Shown here: positions 9,093 through 17,747 of the stretch, one piece after another | How positions within the stretch are numbered: the stretch's first letter is position 1 | How the letters are laid out: each line of letters starts with the position of its first letter | NCBI RefSeq assembly: GCF_019733355.1 | Contig: NZ_JAIHLQ010000017.1 | Span: forward strand, 88,406 to 152,405 | From: Pseudomonas baetica | Lineage (GTDB): Bacteria > Pseudomonadota > Gammaproteobacteria > Pseudomonadales > Pseudomonadaceae | Length of the DNA: 64,000 nt | Direction: 5' to 3' | Program-made: the position numbers and the translations under genes | The notes under the pieces: generated by a model | Databases searched by the model: none | Told to the model about the DNA's origin: nothing | The model's input: the letters and a program-made list of their open reading frames with translations, nothing else

Positions 9093-9929
9093 TTAGGTAC
9101 GGCGTTCGTAAGCCTTGCCGTAATGGCGCTCCATGCGTGCCTGAATCAGCTCAAGCCCGATCGACATCACCCAGTAAATGATCGCGGCGGTCGTGAGCAT
9201 TTCGATGTAGCGATAGCTTGACCGACCATACGACTGCGCCAGAAACATCACCTCCCAAACGCCCATCACCGAGATCAGCGACGAGTCTTTGAGCATGGAA
9301 ATGAATTGGTTGGTGGTTGGCGGGATGATCGTGCGCATGGCCTGGGGCAGGGTGATGCGCCAGAAAATCACCGACTCACGCATGCCCAGCGCCAGCGACG
9401 CTTCGCGTTGACCATAGGGGACGCCGAGGATGCCGGCGCGGAAAATTTCGCTGAGATAAGCGCCATAGTTCAGCGACAGGGCGATGATCCCGGCAACGAT
9501 GGCGCCGGGCACGATGCCCAATTGCGGCAAGCCGAGATAGATCAGCAGGATCTGGATCAGCAGCGGCGTGCCACGAAAAAACGAAGCGTAAAAACTGGCG
9601 ATGCCAAACGCCACGGCACTTTTCGACAAGCGCGCCAACGCGGTGACGAAGCCCAGCAATGACGAGGCGACAATCGAGCACACGCACAGAAACAACGTCA
9701 GCGCCGCGCCTTGCAGGAAGCCATTGGGTGCCAGCTTCAGGCCGACCAGGTTGGGCAGCTTGTCGAGGATGATCGAGAACTTCAGGTCGAAGCTCAGGAA
9801 GAACCCGGCGCACAGGCAGAACATCGCCGCCCAGGTCAGGTACAACCGCGTACGAAAACCGAAGAGCCGTTGCAGGCGTGATGCAGCCACCGGTTGCGGT
9901 GGCTGTGGAGGTGTCGGGAAAGAAGTCAT
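9093..9929 (-). CDS. Amino-acid-type ABC transporter permease
   Basis: 278 aa, HisM/GlnP-type (His/Glu/Gln/Arg/opine permease family) inner-membrane protein. The Pro/Gln-rich cytoplasmic start is followed by about five or six membrane segments and the EAA loop (GVPYGQREASLALGM) that docks the ATPase. The ATG at 9929 overlaps the stop of the binding-protein gene as ATGA, so the two are translationally coupled. No ATP-binding subunit gene is adjacent on either side, so the ATPase must be encoded elsewhere or shared. Confidence 0.88.
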   Translation of the reverse strand: MTSFPTPPQPPQPVAASRLQRLFGFRTRLYLTWAAMFCLCAGFFLSFDLKFSIILDKLPNLVGLKLAPNGFLQGAALTLFLCVCSIVASSLLGFVTALARLSKSAVAFGIASFYASFFRGTPLLIQILLIYLGLPQLGIVPGAIVAGIIALSLNYGAYLSEIFRAGILGVPYGQREASLALGMRESVIFWRITLPQAMRTIIPPTTNQFISMLKDSSLISVMGVWEVMFLAQSYGRSSYRYIEMLTTAAIIYWVMSIGLELIQARMERHYGKAYERRT

Positions 9930-10747
9930 TGACTGAGGTCGGCGCCGATCCATTTTTGTGAGAGCTTGCTCAGGGTGCCGTCCTGCTTGAGCTGCGCAAA
10001 CACCTCGCGCACTTTGGCATCCCACTGGGCGTCACCCTTTTCGATGGCCACCGAATTCGGTTCCGAATACAGCGGCGCACCGGCCAGTTTGAAGCGTTTG
10101 TCTTCGTTCAGGCGTGGCTGCGCGGTGACGAGGTTGGTGAGGATCGCGTCCAGACGCACACCGGCCCCCAGGCCCAAGTCTTGAAAGGCAACGTTGTCGG
10201 TATCGTACGGAGCGATCTGCACGTCTTCGAACGGGTACTGCAACTGCGTGTCTTCGGCGCCTTCGATGACCAGATTCTTGTTCAGATAACTTTCGTAGCT
10301 GGAGGCGCTGGTGAGGCCGACCTTCATACCGCTCAGGTCCTTGGCGCCGTGGATGCGGTCATCCTTGGCGTTGACCACGATCACCGCAGGGGAGGCGTAG
10401 TACTCGACCGGGAAATCGAACACTTCGGCGCGGGCCTTGCTCGGGGTCATCGAGCAGATGCAGATGTCGTAGCGCCCGCTCCAGCGGCCGGCGGCGATGA
10501 CGTCCCAGGACGGCGTTTCCAGACGCAGCATAACCCCCAGTTTGTCCGCCACGGCTTTGGCGACATCAACGTCGAAACCGTCGAGCTGGTTCTGCTCGTT
10601 GAGAAACGAGAACGGTGGATAACTTTCCATCAGCACGCCAACCAGTTCTTTTTTCTGCTCGACGCGATCCAGTGTGGCGCCGCCGAAGGCTTGGGATGTG
10701 GCGGCCAGAATCGTCAGGCCCAGGGCCAGTAGCGGTTGAAATTTCAC
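9926..10747 (-). CDS. Amino-acid-type ABC transporter periplasmic binding protein
   Basis: 273 aa. Signal peptide of about 22 residues (LLALGLTILAATSQAFG), then a family 3 solute-binding fold: PPFSFLNEQNQLDGFDVDVA near the N-terminus, WDVIAAGRWSGRYDICICSM in the ligand cleft region, and a C-terminal QLKQDGTLSKLSQKWIG helix. It probably delivers an amino acid to the coupled permease. The substrate cannot be read from sequence; the divergent homocysteine methyltransferase gene hints at a sulphur-containing or methylated compound. Confidence 0.88.
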   Translation of the reverse strand: MKFQPLLALGLTILAATSQAFGGATLDRVEQKKELVGVLMESYPPFSFLNEQNQLDGFDVDVAKAVADKLGVMLRLETPSWDVIAAGRWSGRYDICICSMTPSKARAEVFDFPVEYYASPAVIVVNAKDDRIHGAKDLSGMKVGLTSASSYESYLNKNLVIEGAEDTQLQYPFEDVQIAPYDTDNVAFQDLGLGAGVRLDAILTNLVTAQPRLNEDKRFKLAGAPLYSEPNSVAIEKGDAQWDAKVREVFAQLKQDGTLSKLSQKWIGADLSQ

Positions 10748-10836
10748 AGTCGATCCCTGGTTGAAAAAGAGGTTGTCATTAACGGAATGGTGCGTATTAA
10801 ATAGTTATAAGAACGACTCTGATAGTGAGTTATTTT

Positions 10837-10848
10837 CATAAGCTTATG
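10837..10848. promoter_or_regulatory. Perfect 12-bp palindrome in the divergent promoter region
   Basis: CATAAGCTTATG sits between the binding-protein gene and the methyltransferase gene, within an AT-rich segment (10790-10850). It is a possible shared operator. Its last three bases form an alternative ATG (10846) for the methyltransferase gene. Confidence 0.3.
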
Positions 10849-10860
10849 AGTGAAAGGCAT

Positions 10861-11760
10861 ATGGGCGCAGCAAGCACGATTATTCTCGATGGCGGCATGG
10901 GCCGTGAGTTGCAACGCGCCGGTGCGCCATTCCGGCAACCCGAGTGGTCAGCGCTGGCGTTGAGCGAAGCGCCGCAGGCGGTGGAAGCGGTACACGCCGC
11001 TTACATCGCCAGCGGGGCCAATGTGATCACCAGCAACAGTTACGCGGTGGTGCCGTTCCACATCGGCGAAGAACGTTTCGCCGCTGAAGGGCAGGCGCTG
11101 GCGGCGTTGGCCGGTGAACTGGCGCGGCGTGCGGTGCAGGCTTCGGGCAAAGCGGTGCGGGTGGCCGGCTCGTTGCCGCCGTTGTTTGGCTCCTATCGTC
11201 CGGATCTGTTCGAGGCGTCCCGGGTGACCGAGTTGCTGGGCCCGCTGGTCAAGGGGCTGGCACCGCACGTTGATCTTTGGCTGGCGGAAACCCAAAGCTC
11301 GATCGTCGAGGCGCGCGCCATTCACGCCGGGCTGCCGCAGGACGGCAAGCCGTTCTGGCTGTCGTTTACCTTGAAGGACGAAGACACCGACGAAGTGCCG
11401 CGTTTGCGTTCCGGCGAGCCGGTGGCCGAAGCGGCTGCAGCGGCGGCTGAGTTGGGCGTCAAGACGCTGTTGTTCAATTGCAGTCAGCCGGAAGTGATCG
11501 GCGCGGCGATTGACGCGGCACGCGCCACCTTCGAACGTCTGGGCGTGAAGATAAACATCGGCGCCTATGCCAACGCCTTCCCGCCGCAGCCTAAGGAAGC
11601 GACGGCCAATGACGGACTCGATCCGTTGCGCGAAGACCTCGATCCACCCGGCTATCTGCAATGGGCGATTGATTGGCAGCAGCGCGGCGCCAGTCACTTG
11701 GGCGGTTGCTGCGGGATCGGCCCGGAGCACATTGCGGTGCTGGCGCAGAAACTGGCTTGA
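10861..11760 (+). CDS. Homocysteine S-methyltransferase family protein
   Basis: 299 aa from ATG 10861, which is preceded by GAAAGG at 10850-10855; ATG 10846 in the same frame is possible. This family transfers a methyl group from S-methylmethionine, betaine or a similar donor to homocysteine or another thiol/selenol. It has an N-terminal DGGMGRELQRAG barrel start, an LLFNCSQPE strand with the first zinc cysteine, and the C-terminal GGCCGIGPEHI motif with the Zn-binding cysteine pair. MmuM-like function is plausible. It is divergent from an amino-acid ABC transporter that could supply its methyl donor. Confidence 0.85.
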   Translation: MGAASTIILDGGMGRELQRAGAPFRQPEWSALALSEAPQAVEAVHAAYIASGANVITSNSYAVVPFHIGEERFAAEGQALAALAGELARRAVQASGKAVRVAGSLPPLFGSYRPDLFEASRVTELLGPLVKGLAPHVDLWLAETQSSIVEARAIHAGLPQDGKPFWLSFTLKDEDTDEVPRLRSGEPVAEAAAAAAELGVKTLLFNCSQPEVIGAAIDAARATFERLGVKINIGAYANAFPPQPKEATANDGLDPLREDLDPPGYLQWAIDWQQRGASHLGGCCGIGPEHIAVLAQKLA

Positions 11761-11846
11761 GAGAAGATCAAAAGATCGCAGCCGGCGGCAGCTCCAGGGT
11801 GTAGGGGCCATCCCACATGACGGACGCATAGCGACTCCAGGATTGG

Positions 11847-11865
11847 CCTCATCTGCTTGATGAGG
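11847..11865. terminator. Hairpin between convergent genes
   Basis: CCTCATC and GATGAGG flank a 5-base loop, with no T-run. It lies between the methyltransferase gene and the convergent DUF746 gene, and may be a weak bidirectional stop. The rest of 11761-11947 shows half of a GATCAAAAGATCGCAGCC-type element and nothing coding. Confidence 0.35.
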
Positions 11866-11947
11866 TCTGTCCCATGACTCCTGCCATCGCCCCCCTGACC
11901 AACCCGGTGCGCCGATAAAAGTGCGCGGCGTTAAATGCTCCTACGGC

Positions 11948-12922
11948 CTACTTATCGGGTTTGCGCTTCCACGGGTTCTTCGGGGGAACGGCAAATCGCC
12001 GTCCTGAATTGGCGGAATAACGAGAACCTGTAACCGCTTCCAGCTCCCCGCCGTCTCGCACAAAATCACTCACTTCTTTAACCCGACGGCTGCGCAGCCA
12101 TGTAATCCACTGCGCCAGATCGGTGTGGCCCTGTTCTTCAAACATCCGCATGAAACGTACTTGCCAACGCTTGCACGTCTGCTGGCAAAGGCCTGTACGC
12201 CGCTGTAAATCAGTCACGCTCTCGCCGTTGATCAAGCCTTGAACAAAACCCAGCCAATGCTCTGGATAACCCAATCGGGCCAGTAGCGTGCCCTGCAGCA
12301 AACTCACAGTGCTGTAACAGCCTGGGCAACGAAAATCAGGGCGGCGCTCATCGAAACGCTTCATGTCAGGTGAACCGCACTTTGGACAGACTGCTTGAGG
12401 AGTCGTGAGCAAATGCTCCAGCCCACTCAGAAACGCTTGGGCCTGAGCCGCAATAGGTGCGGGTGGCTCCAGATCGATTCGATCCTGGCGTGCCGCCCAC
12501 CACTGATACAACGTTGGAAAGTCTTTAGCCATGACGGTGCGGCAGTGTTTGTTCCACCGCGAAGTGGTGCTGGGGGCAATATTCATGGCTTCGGCAATAC
12601 CTCGCATCGACCAACCCGCTAACAGGTATTGACCAAAGGTTGACCAGAGGTGCATTAGCCCGACTTTCGAAAACGGTGTTTTCGAGAGACAGTTAAAGCC
12701 TTTGTTGCAGGCCACACAGCGGTAAAAAGGCAGGCGTGTTTTCTGGCTGGTTTCCAGTCTGAAGCGTGGATGACCGCACTGTGGGCACTCGACCGGCGAC
12801 CTCTTGGGCAGTTCGTGCAAATAGCGAATGAAATCATCCGCATGACTGTGGAGTTCGGCGGGGAGGCATTGGTGATAATCGGGCAGCGCTTGAGCTTCGG
12901 ACATTGAACTTGAATCTTTCAT
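11948..12922 (-). CDS. DUF746-type protein: two zinc ribbons and two HTH segments
   Basis: 324 aa. It contains two copies of a zinc-ribbon/HTH pair: CPQCG...CVACNKGF (about 45-80) followed by GMSMRGIAEAMNIAPSTTSRW-type HTH (about 105-130), and CPKCGSP...CPGCYSTVS (about 180-215) followed by GESVTDLQRRTGLCQQTCKRW (about 235-255). Such modules are like the DNA-binding front ends of IS1/IS1595-type transposases, but no DDE or other nuclease domain follows. The C-terminal 25 residues are basic. It lies downstream of the lipase effector on the same strand (83-base gap; ribosome site GAGG before ATG 12922). Role unknown; a transposase-derived DNA-binding protein is the best description. Confidence 0.75.
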   Translation of the reverse strand: MKDSSSMSEAQALPDYHQCLPAELHSHADDFIRYLHELPKRSPVECPQCGHPRFRLETSQKTRLPFYRCVACNKGFNCLSKTPFSKVGLMHLWSTFGQYLLAGWSMRGIAEAMNIAPSTTSRWNKHCRTVMAKDFPTLYQWWAARQDRIDLEPPAPIAAQAQAFLSGLEHLLTTPQAVCPKCGSPDMKRFDERRPDFRCPGCYSTVSLLQGTLLARLGYPEHWLGFVQGLINGESVTDLQRRTGLCQQTCKRWQVRFMRMFEEQGHTDLAQWITWLRSRRVKEVSDFVRDGGELEAVTGSRYSANSGRRFAVPPKNPWKRKPDK

Positions 12923-13005
12923 GGAAAACCTCGCGGGTTAACCGGGCAGCCTTCGGGCGCGGGCTACCCGCAAGACACGCAAATGGCGAGGGTGCCGGAC
13001 TGTTT

Positions 13006-15189
13006 TTAGATGAATGAATCGATATCCAGCGTATGCGGCGCACCCACTGTATGGCCGTAGATCGACGCCAGTAGCCCGTCATCACTTTTGCTGGTGGGCG
13101 CCATGGCCAACTGCTCGACGACTTTGTTTTCCGAATGGGCAAGCCAGCGCGACAGGCTTTCAGATAACGGTTCCGGCTGGGTGGAAAGCGATCCATAGAC
13201 CTTGTTTTCGGTGATGCGCTGGCTCTTCAAGATTTTCAGTCGAGCGACTGTGGTGTGTATTTTGTCGATCTCGTGATTGAGCGCCTCGGTGGTTTTTTCA
13301 TGAGTGCGAACGTAAGCGTCGGGGCGCGTCTGTTCGCGCTTTGCCCGCAATTGCCGAGTGACACTCGTCAACGCTTTTTCTATCCACTCAAACTCCCCGT
13401 CAGTGACGAGGGATCGGTTTGCTGATTGCGCTTCCTGCCAACGTTTCAGCGTTGCCCAGCACGCCGGAATGTAGCTGCCGACCATCGAGTGGCTGCCGGC
13501 ATTGAAGAGTTGCGTCAGTAACGAAGGTCGATCCGGGAGGCCGTTTTTTTGCTGAATGGCCACCGAGCAGGCGGCATGCTGGGCAACGGTGTCGCAACCG
13601 GGCTCCCACAGGATCATGGACTTTTCCTTGCGATCAAACTGCACCGGCATCGCGTGGTACAGCTTGCCGTGGTGCTCGTAGGGTTCGCCGGTCCAGTTGG
13701 TAATACCGGCGACAAACACCGAGAGGCCAACGGGCACGTTGACGAAGGTCAGTGCCGCACCTGTTCCGTAAACACTCGTTTTGGTGTTCATCCAGGTGCC
13801 GGGCACACTGGGCACCGGGTCGTTATGGGCGACCATGCGGTGATGTTCCAGCGGCTCTGCACCTTTGGTGAAAAGGGCGTCACCGGCGCGGGGGGCGCCG
13901 TAGGTGTAGAGCTGGATGTTGTAGCCTTCTGGTCTACGACGCAGCATCTCCGACAGCAGCAATGCGACTGCGCCTCCGAGGCTGTGCCCACAGATCAGCA
14001 GTTTTTGACCGGTATAAAACCTGTCGAGGTATTCCAGGACGAAGTCGTAGGCTTTCCGCGCAGCTTCGTAGAAACCACGGTGTACCTTGCTGTCGGTGTC
14101 TTCGAACGGCACTTGGAGCGCATCGGCGTCGCGCAGGCCATCCGCGATAAAGGTGTCATCGGTGCCGCGTATCGAAATCAGGATCAGCTCGTCGTGGTGG
14201 GTGATAAAGGCTTGGGTATCAGTGGCTTCCGAGCCGGATTTCCTGTCGTCGTAGAAATGAATCTTGGCCGGGTATTCCTGCTCGTCTTTCCGTTCAGGTT
14301 TGTTTGCGTCATAGAGGTCTGAGTCGAACGGCACGATCTCCAGTCGCCTGGAGTAAGGCACATCTTCAAAAAGCGGGTAATACGCTGATGTCTGCGTCGC
14401 ATCGACTTTCCCAAGCTCTTCGAATTTGGCCAGTGCATCCCCGAACCAGTTACCAACAGTGGGTTGCAAGGGGAAGCGCACAGTCTTCGTCTCGACGGGG
14501 TGTTTATCCGGCTTCTGACCAAACGGGCAATAGCTCAGGGTGGCCATGAGCGCCAGTTGATAGAGATTTAGCGCGCAGAACCCAGCGTCGATTGACAGCA
14601 TGGGGCGCAAGGCGCGCATCGGGCGTACTTCCAGCACCGTGTGTTTGAGCGGCATGAGGGCAACACCGCGTTCACCATGCTTGCCCATGATTTTCGCCGG
14701 CCCCGACCCGGGCGGGTAGTGGCTGTAAACCTGCGGTGGTAAATGCGAAACATGCTTGACCAGATGGCGCACTTCCACCTGAAAGAATTCGTCGGCGCAG
14801 GCTTGTGCGGGGTTGTCTTTGATGCGGGTCGAGTTGTGGTTCAGGTAATGGGTTTGTTCGGCGCGTACCTGGAGTTCAGTGATTTCGAGGGGGTAGTGAC
14901 GTCTATTGATCGCACGCACATACACCATATCTTCCCCTTGGTATTTCTTATCAAGAGTGAGCGCAATCGGGCCTGCGAAGTGGTCAGCGACCTTGCCAGC
15001 GCCTGTGGCATCCAGACTGCCTTCGTAATTCTTTCCCTCGGAATCAATGACAACGTAGGCCAATCCTGCATAAGGTTCACCAGAACCAAACTCGTCGACC
15101 AGTTGAAAGCTGCTCCACCGACCCTGTGCCGGACATGCCAATACACGGCTGCTGAGCGGCGATTCCAGTTCTTTTTCCATTGACGTCAT
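13006..15189 (-). CDS. T6SS-associated class 3 lipase effector (Tle type)
   Basis: 727 aa. The N-terminal ~200 residues are beta-rich and resemble adaptor regions of T6SS effectors. The central lipase class 3 alpha/beta-hydrolase has the oxyanion strand ISIRGTDD (about 339-345), the nucleophile elbow CGHSLGGA with Ser about 403, TYGAPRAGD (429-437) and HNDPVPSVPG with a candidate catalytic Asp at about 457. A helical tail follows. No signal peptide is present, as expected for T6SS delivery. ATG 15189 has a strong GGAGG (15195-15203). Its place behind vgrG, a DUF4123 adaptor and two lipoproteins indicates a secreted phospholipase acting on membranes of rival cells. The lipid specificity (A1, A2 or other) is not readable here. 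Confidence 0.85.
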   Translation of the reverse strand: MTSMEKELESPLSSRVLACPAQGRWSSFQLVDEFGSGEPYAGLAYVVIDSEGKNYEGSLDATGAGKVADHFAGPIALTLDKKYQGEDMVYVRAINRRHYPLEITELQVRAEQTHYLNHNSTRIKDNPAQACADEFFQVEVRHLVKHVSHLPPQVYSHYPPGSGPAKIMGKHGERGVALMPLKHTVLEVRPMRALRPMLSIDAGFCALNLYQLALMATLSYCPFGQKPDKHPVETKTVRFPLQPTVGNWFGDALAKFEELGKVDATQTSAYYPLFEDVPYSRRLEIVPFDSDLYDANKPERKDEQEYPAKIHFYDDRKSGSEATDTQAFITHHDELILISIRGTDDTFIADGLRDADALQVPFEDTDSKVHRGFYEAARKAYDFVLEYLDRFYTGQKLLICGHSLGGAVALLLSEMLRRRPEGYNIQLYTYGAPRAGDALFTKGAEPLEHHRMVAHNDPVPSVPGTWMNTKTSVYGTGAALTFVNVPVGLSVFVAGITNWTGEPYEHHGKLYHAMPVQFDRKEKSMILWEPGCDTVAQHAACSVAIQQKNGLPDRPSLLTQLFNAGSHSMVGSYIPACWATLKRWQEAQSANRSLVTDGEFEWIEKALTSVTRQLRAKREQTRPDAYVRTHEKTTEALNHEIDKIHTTVARLKILKSQRITENKVYGSLSTQPEPLSESLSRWLAHSENKVVEQLAMAPTSKSDDGLLASIYGHTVGAPHTLDIDSFI

Positions 15190-15201
15190 ATTGGAACCTC
15201 C

Positions 15202-15996
15202 TTATTCGGTGCAGCCGGGGTAGATGGTGCATTGCTTACCGTCAGGCATTTGAAAGCCGCTGAAATCTTTGTAATTGCCAAAGCAATAAGCGTCTTGATC
15301 TTCAAAATTTTTGCCCATACAACGCTTCCAGCCGTTCGGCACCTTGACCCACGTATCCTTGAAGGCCGGCTCTTCCTCGCTGGCCAATTTGATGTGCATC
15401 TTCACGGTCTTACCCGGCAGTTGGTCCGGGGTATAAGCTGCGGAAGGTTTGCCTCGTCGCAGCTCCCCCTGGGCACCGATCGTTTTGCAGTCGAGGAGTT
15501 TTCTGAGGATTCGGGGCTTACCCGACGTGCGAAATAACTGTTGGCATTCACCTGAGAAGGTACTTTCGCCCGTTTTGTTAAAAACGCTTTTGTATTGATC
15601 TTCCACTTCATTCCGAATAAACACGCTGGCGATATCCACACCGTAATCACCCCGGGCTTTACCGTAAGTTGCGTAGATTTTCAGCTCGATGCGGCTGATG
15701 ACCAGCGGGCAACCGCTGACCGTTCTGCGCAGGGCTATTTCATTGCTGGGCTGGTAGATTCCCCGCCATTTCATGTTGTATTCCACTTCAGTATCTCGCC
15801 CGCCCGGCACGGTGCAGGTTTCGCCTTTGGCGGGCACATACACAGCAATGGCCTGATACGTGAAATCGGGCGGCATATCGGCGGTAAAGGTGAAAGTGTT
15901 GGGCTGACTGCTCGCGCAGCCAGCGGTTAATAAGATGGCGTAACCTAAGGCTGAGCGTTTCAACAGCAAGTGAGTCATCCGATATGACGTTGTCAT
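15202..15996 (-). CDS. Lipoprotein, probable immunity/accessory protein of the lipase effector (copy A)
   Basis: 264 aa from ATG 15996 (AAGGA upstream; the earlier TTG is rejected). Lipoprotein signal with lipobox LLTAGC, so a periplasm-facing lipid-anchored protein. The C-terminal part has a cysteine-rich pattern with NGWKRC, then CFGNYKDFSGFQMPDGKQ and a final CTIYPGCTE, which is shared exactly with the next gene upstream. It ends 13 bases before the lipase start. Lipid-anchored Tli-type immunity proteins next to Tle effectors are established, so immunity is the likely role, by inference. Confidence 0.75.
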   Translation of the reverse strand: MTTSYRMTHLLLKRSALGYAILLTAGCASSQPNTFTFTADMPPDFTYQAIAVYVPAKGETCTVPGGRDTEVEYNMKWRGIYQPSNEIALRRTVSGCPLVISRIELKIYATYGKARGDYGVDIASVFIRNEVEDQYKSVFNKTGESTFSGECQQLFRTSGKPRILRKLLDCKTIGAQGELRRGKPSAAYTPDQLPGKTVKMHIKLASEEEPAFKDTWVKVPNGWKRCMGKNFEDQDAYCFGNYKDFSGFQMPDGKQCTIYPGCTE

Positions 15997-16007
15997 TAGT
16001 AATGTCC

Positions 16008-16841
16008 TTATTCGGTGCAACCGGGGTAAATGGTGCAGACGCGTCCATCATTCATCAGAAATTTAGTAAATTGCGGATTGCGATACGCACAACGCTCCTC
16101 ACCAAGCCATTTCCAATCTGCTTTGCAAGGTTTCCATCCGTTATCAAATTTCATCCAGTTTTCCGAAATTTGTGGACGCACAGTCGATGTTCTCCGGTAC
16201 ACATATCGGATGGGAGTAACCTTTAGTTCGTCCAGTGAAATCGAGATATCGGAATCGTTTCCATATGGTTCATCGTCGGGAATTTGCCAATGCTGGTCAG
16301 CAGTCGTGCATCGCAAAGAGACCGAGAGTTTTTTCAGTTCCGCATGTTCTGGTATGAGCCATAAGGATGGTCCACATAAGTTTCGAATAAGTTTTTCGGG
16401 TGCGGGCTGTCTGCTAAGTTTTGAACGTGCACTTACAATATTCAGGCTCGAGCTGTCTTGCTCTTTGTTGATAATAGATGAAATGGACGTATTCAAACTC
16501 GATAGATTCATTGTGCAGGTACCTAAATGATAGGTTAGCGGTACCTTGAATTTAGCGGTTCGCGCTTGGGGACTCGCTTCAATGATTTCAGACTTTTGAA
16601 TTCCTCCGCGGGTGTGATAAGTACCCGTACCAACACTATAAATCTGGCATTCTTCTGCTGTACGGGGTTTGTAATAGGCCTTGTAAGACGCAGAGTAATT
16701 CTCCGGCACCTCAACTATTAAAGTGGCTCGCCGCAATCCGTGATGGCTTGACAGCTGCACAGCGCCTTCTTTTATAAAGAGCAGGCCCCAGCTACAGCCT
16801 GTTAATAATGGCAACGTCATTATTATTATCAGTATTTTCAT
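16008..16841 (-). CDS. Lipoprotein, probable immunity/accessory protein of the lipase effector (copy B)
   Basis: 277 aa. Lipoprotein signal MKILIIIMTLPLLTGCS with lipobox LLTGC. It is a divergent paralogue of the following gene: both keep NGWK-x-C, a DGxxCTIYPGCTE end and similar spacing of cysteines, while most of the middle differs. The gap to copy A is 11 bases. Its base composition is noticeably more AT-rich than the lipase and vgrG genes, consistent with separate acquisition. Immunity to the lipase, or to a related effector no longer present, is inferred. Confidence 0.72.
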   Translation of the reverse strand: MKILIIIMTLPLLTGCSWGLLFIKEGAVQLSSHHGLRRATLIVEVPENYSASYKAYYKPRTAEECQIYSVGTGTYHTRGGIQKSEIIEASPQARTAKFKVPLTYHLGTCTMNLSSLNTSISSIINKEQDSSSLNIVSARSKLSRQPAPEKLIRNLCGPSLWLIPEHAELKKLSVSLRCTTADQHWQIPDDEPYGNDSDISISLDELKVTPIRYVYRRTSTVRPQISENWMKFDNGWKPCKADWKWLGEERCAYRNPQFTKFLMNDGRVCTIYPGCTE

Positions 16842-16892
16842 CTCGCCATTCGCTCCATAAATAACTCGGCATCCATCATTTGCAACTCACTC

Positions 16893-17747
16893 TCATATCG
16901 GGGTGTCTTGCTGCCAAAATGCTGTTGTTTGCGACACCCGTTCGAAATGCTCACTCGCTGTTTCACCCGGCCGAACCTGCCAGTGCGGCGCCAACGTATA
17001 GCCCTGCGCCTGCAGGCTCTGAGTCAGTAAAAACTCCAGTTGCTCCGGCGCCAGCCAACCCCACGTTTGCGCCTGCGCCAGTCTGTTGCGCAGCCACGTA
17101 TCAGGATCATGGTGTTCGGCAAGTTTGGCGTAAGCCTGGACATGCTCCGCCAGCAGATAGCGATGAGCATTGCTGCGGCGAATTTCATCCGTCTGTTGGT
17201 TGGGCGCTGGCACTTGATGCCACAGCGGCTGATCTGGCACTGGGTAACTGCCGGGGGCGGGATTGTTCGTGCCTTGCCAGTGTGTGCCTTGCCAGTAACA
17301 CACGCTGATCGCTGGCCCGAGGTAGGCCGGCCAGGCGTCCTCAGGCAGGTGCGCGAGGGCGCGGCTCAATACCCGATTATCGTGAAAGCGGTACAGCGCC
17401 TGATGTGGGCGGGCACCGATGATCAGGCGTTCGTGCCAATGTTTGACCAGCGTGCTCAAATCGCCTTTTTGAAGGCTGGCAAACCAGCCCCAGTTGCGTT
17501 GCGGATTCTTCAGCAGTTCACTGATGCGGCTGTCGTCAGGCTGATCGAAAGTGAAGATGAATGGCCCGGCATCCGCCAGATCAGCCACCAACGTTTCACC
17601 GTAAACACTCAGGCATTGGTCGAATTGGCTGGTTTTTAAAAGGGATTGGCGCAGGTCGCGCTCGTTCTGTGAGTCCAGAACGACGCACAAGGCAAAACCT
17701 GAACGTTGCTGTTCTCTCATCCATTGGCGGGGTAGCGAGTCAGTCAT
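16893..17747 (-). CDS. DUF4123 T6SS effector adaptor/chaperone (Tap/TEC family)
   Basis: 284 aa. DUF4123 proteins bind effectors and load them onto their cognate VgrG. The sequence shows the family core: an N-terminal FALCVVLDSQN strand, a middle segment GPFIFTFDQPDDSRI...GWFASLQKGDLSTLVKHW, and PHQALYRFHDNRVLSRAL, then a less conserved C-terminal arm rich in Gln/Trp. ATG 17747 overlaps the vgrG stop as ATGA, so translation is coupled. It is the expected partner of the lipase gene three positions downstream. Confidence 0.88.
   Translation of the reverse strand: MTDSLPRQWMREQQRSGFALCVVLDSQNERDLRQSLLKTSQFDQCLSVYGETLVADLADAGPFIFTFDQPDDSRISELLKNPQRNWGWFASLQKGDLSTLVKHWHERLIIGARPHQALYRFHDNRVLSRALAHLPEDAWPAYLGPAISVCYWQGTHWQGTNNPAPGSYPVPDQPLWHQVPAPNQQTDEIRRSNAHRYLLAEHVQAYAKLAEHHDPDTWLRNRLAQAQTWGWLAPEQLEFLLTQSLQAQGYTLAPHWQVRPGETASEHFERVSQTTAFWQQDTPI

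Noticed and set aside
7691..9181. 496-codon plus-strand frame antisense to the long autotransporter
   Set aside because: Mirror of repetitive Gly/Asn codons; the minus strand has signal peptide, passenger and barrel with a proper end.
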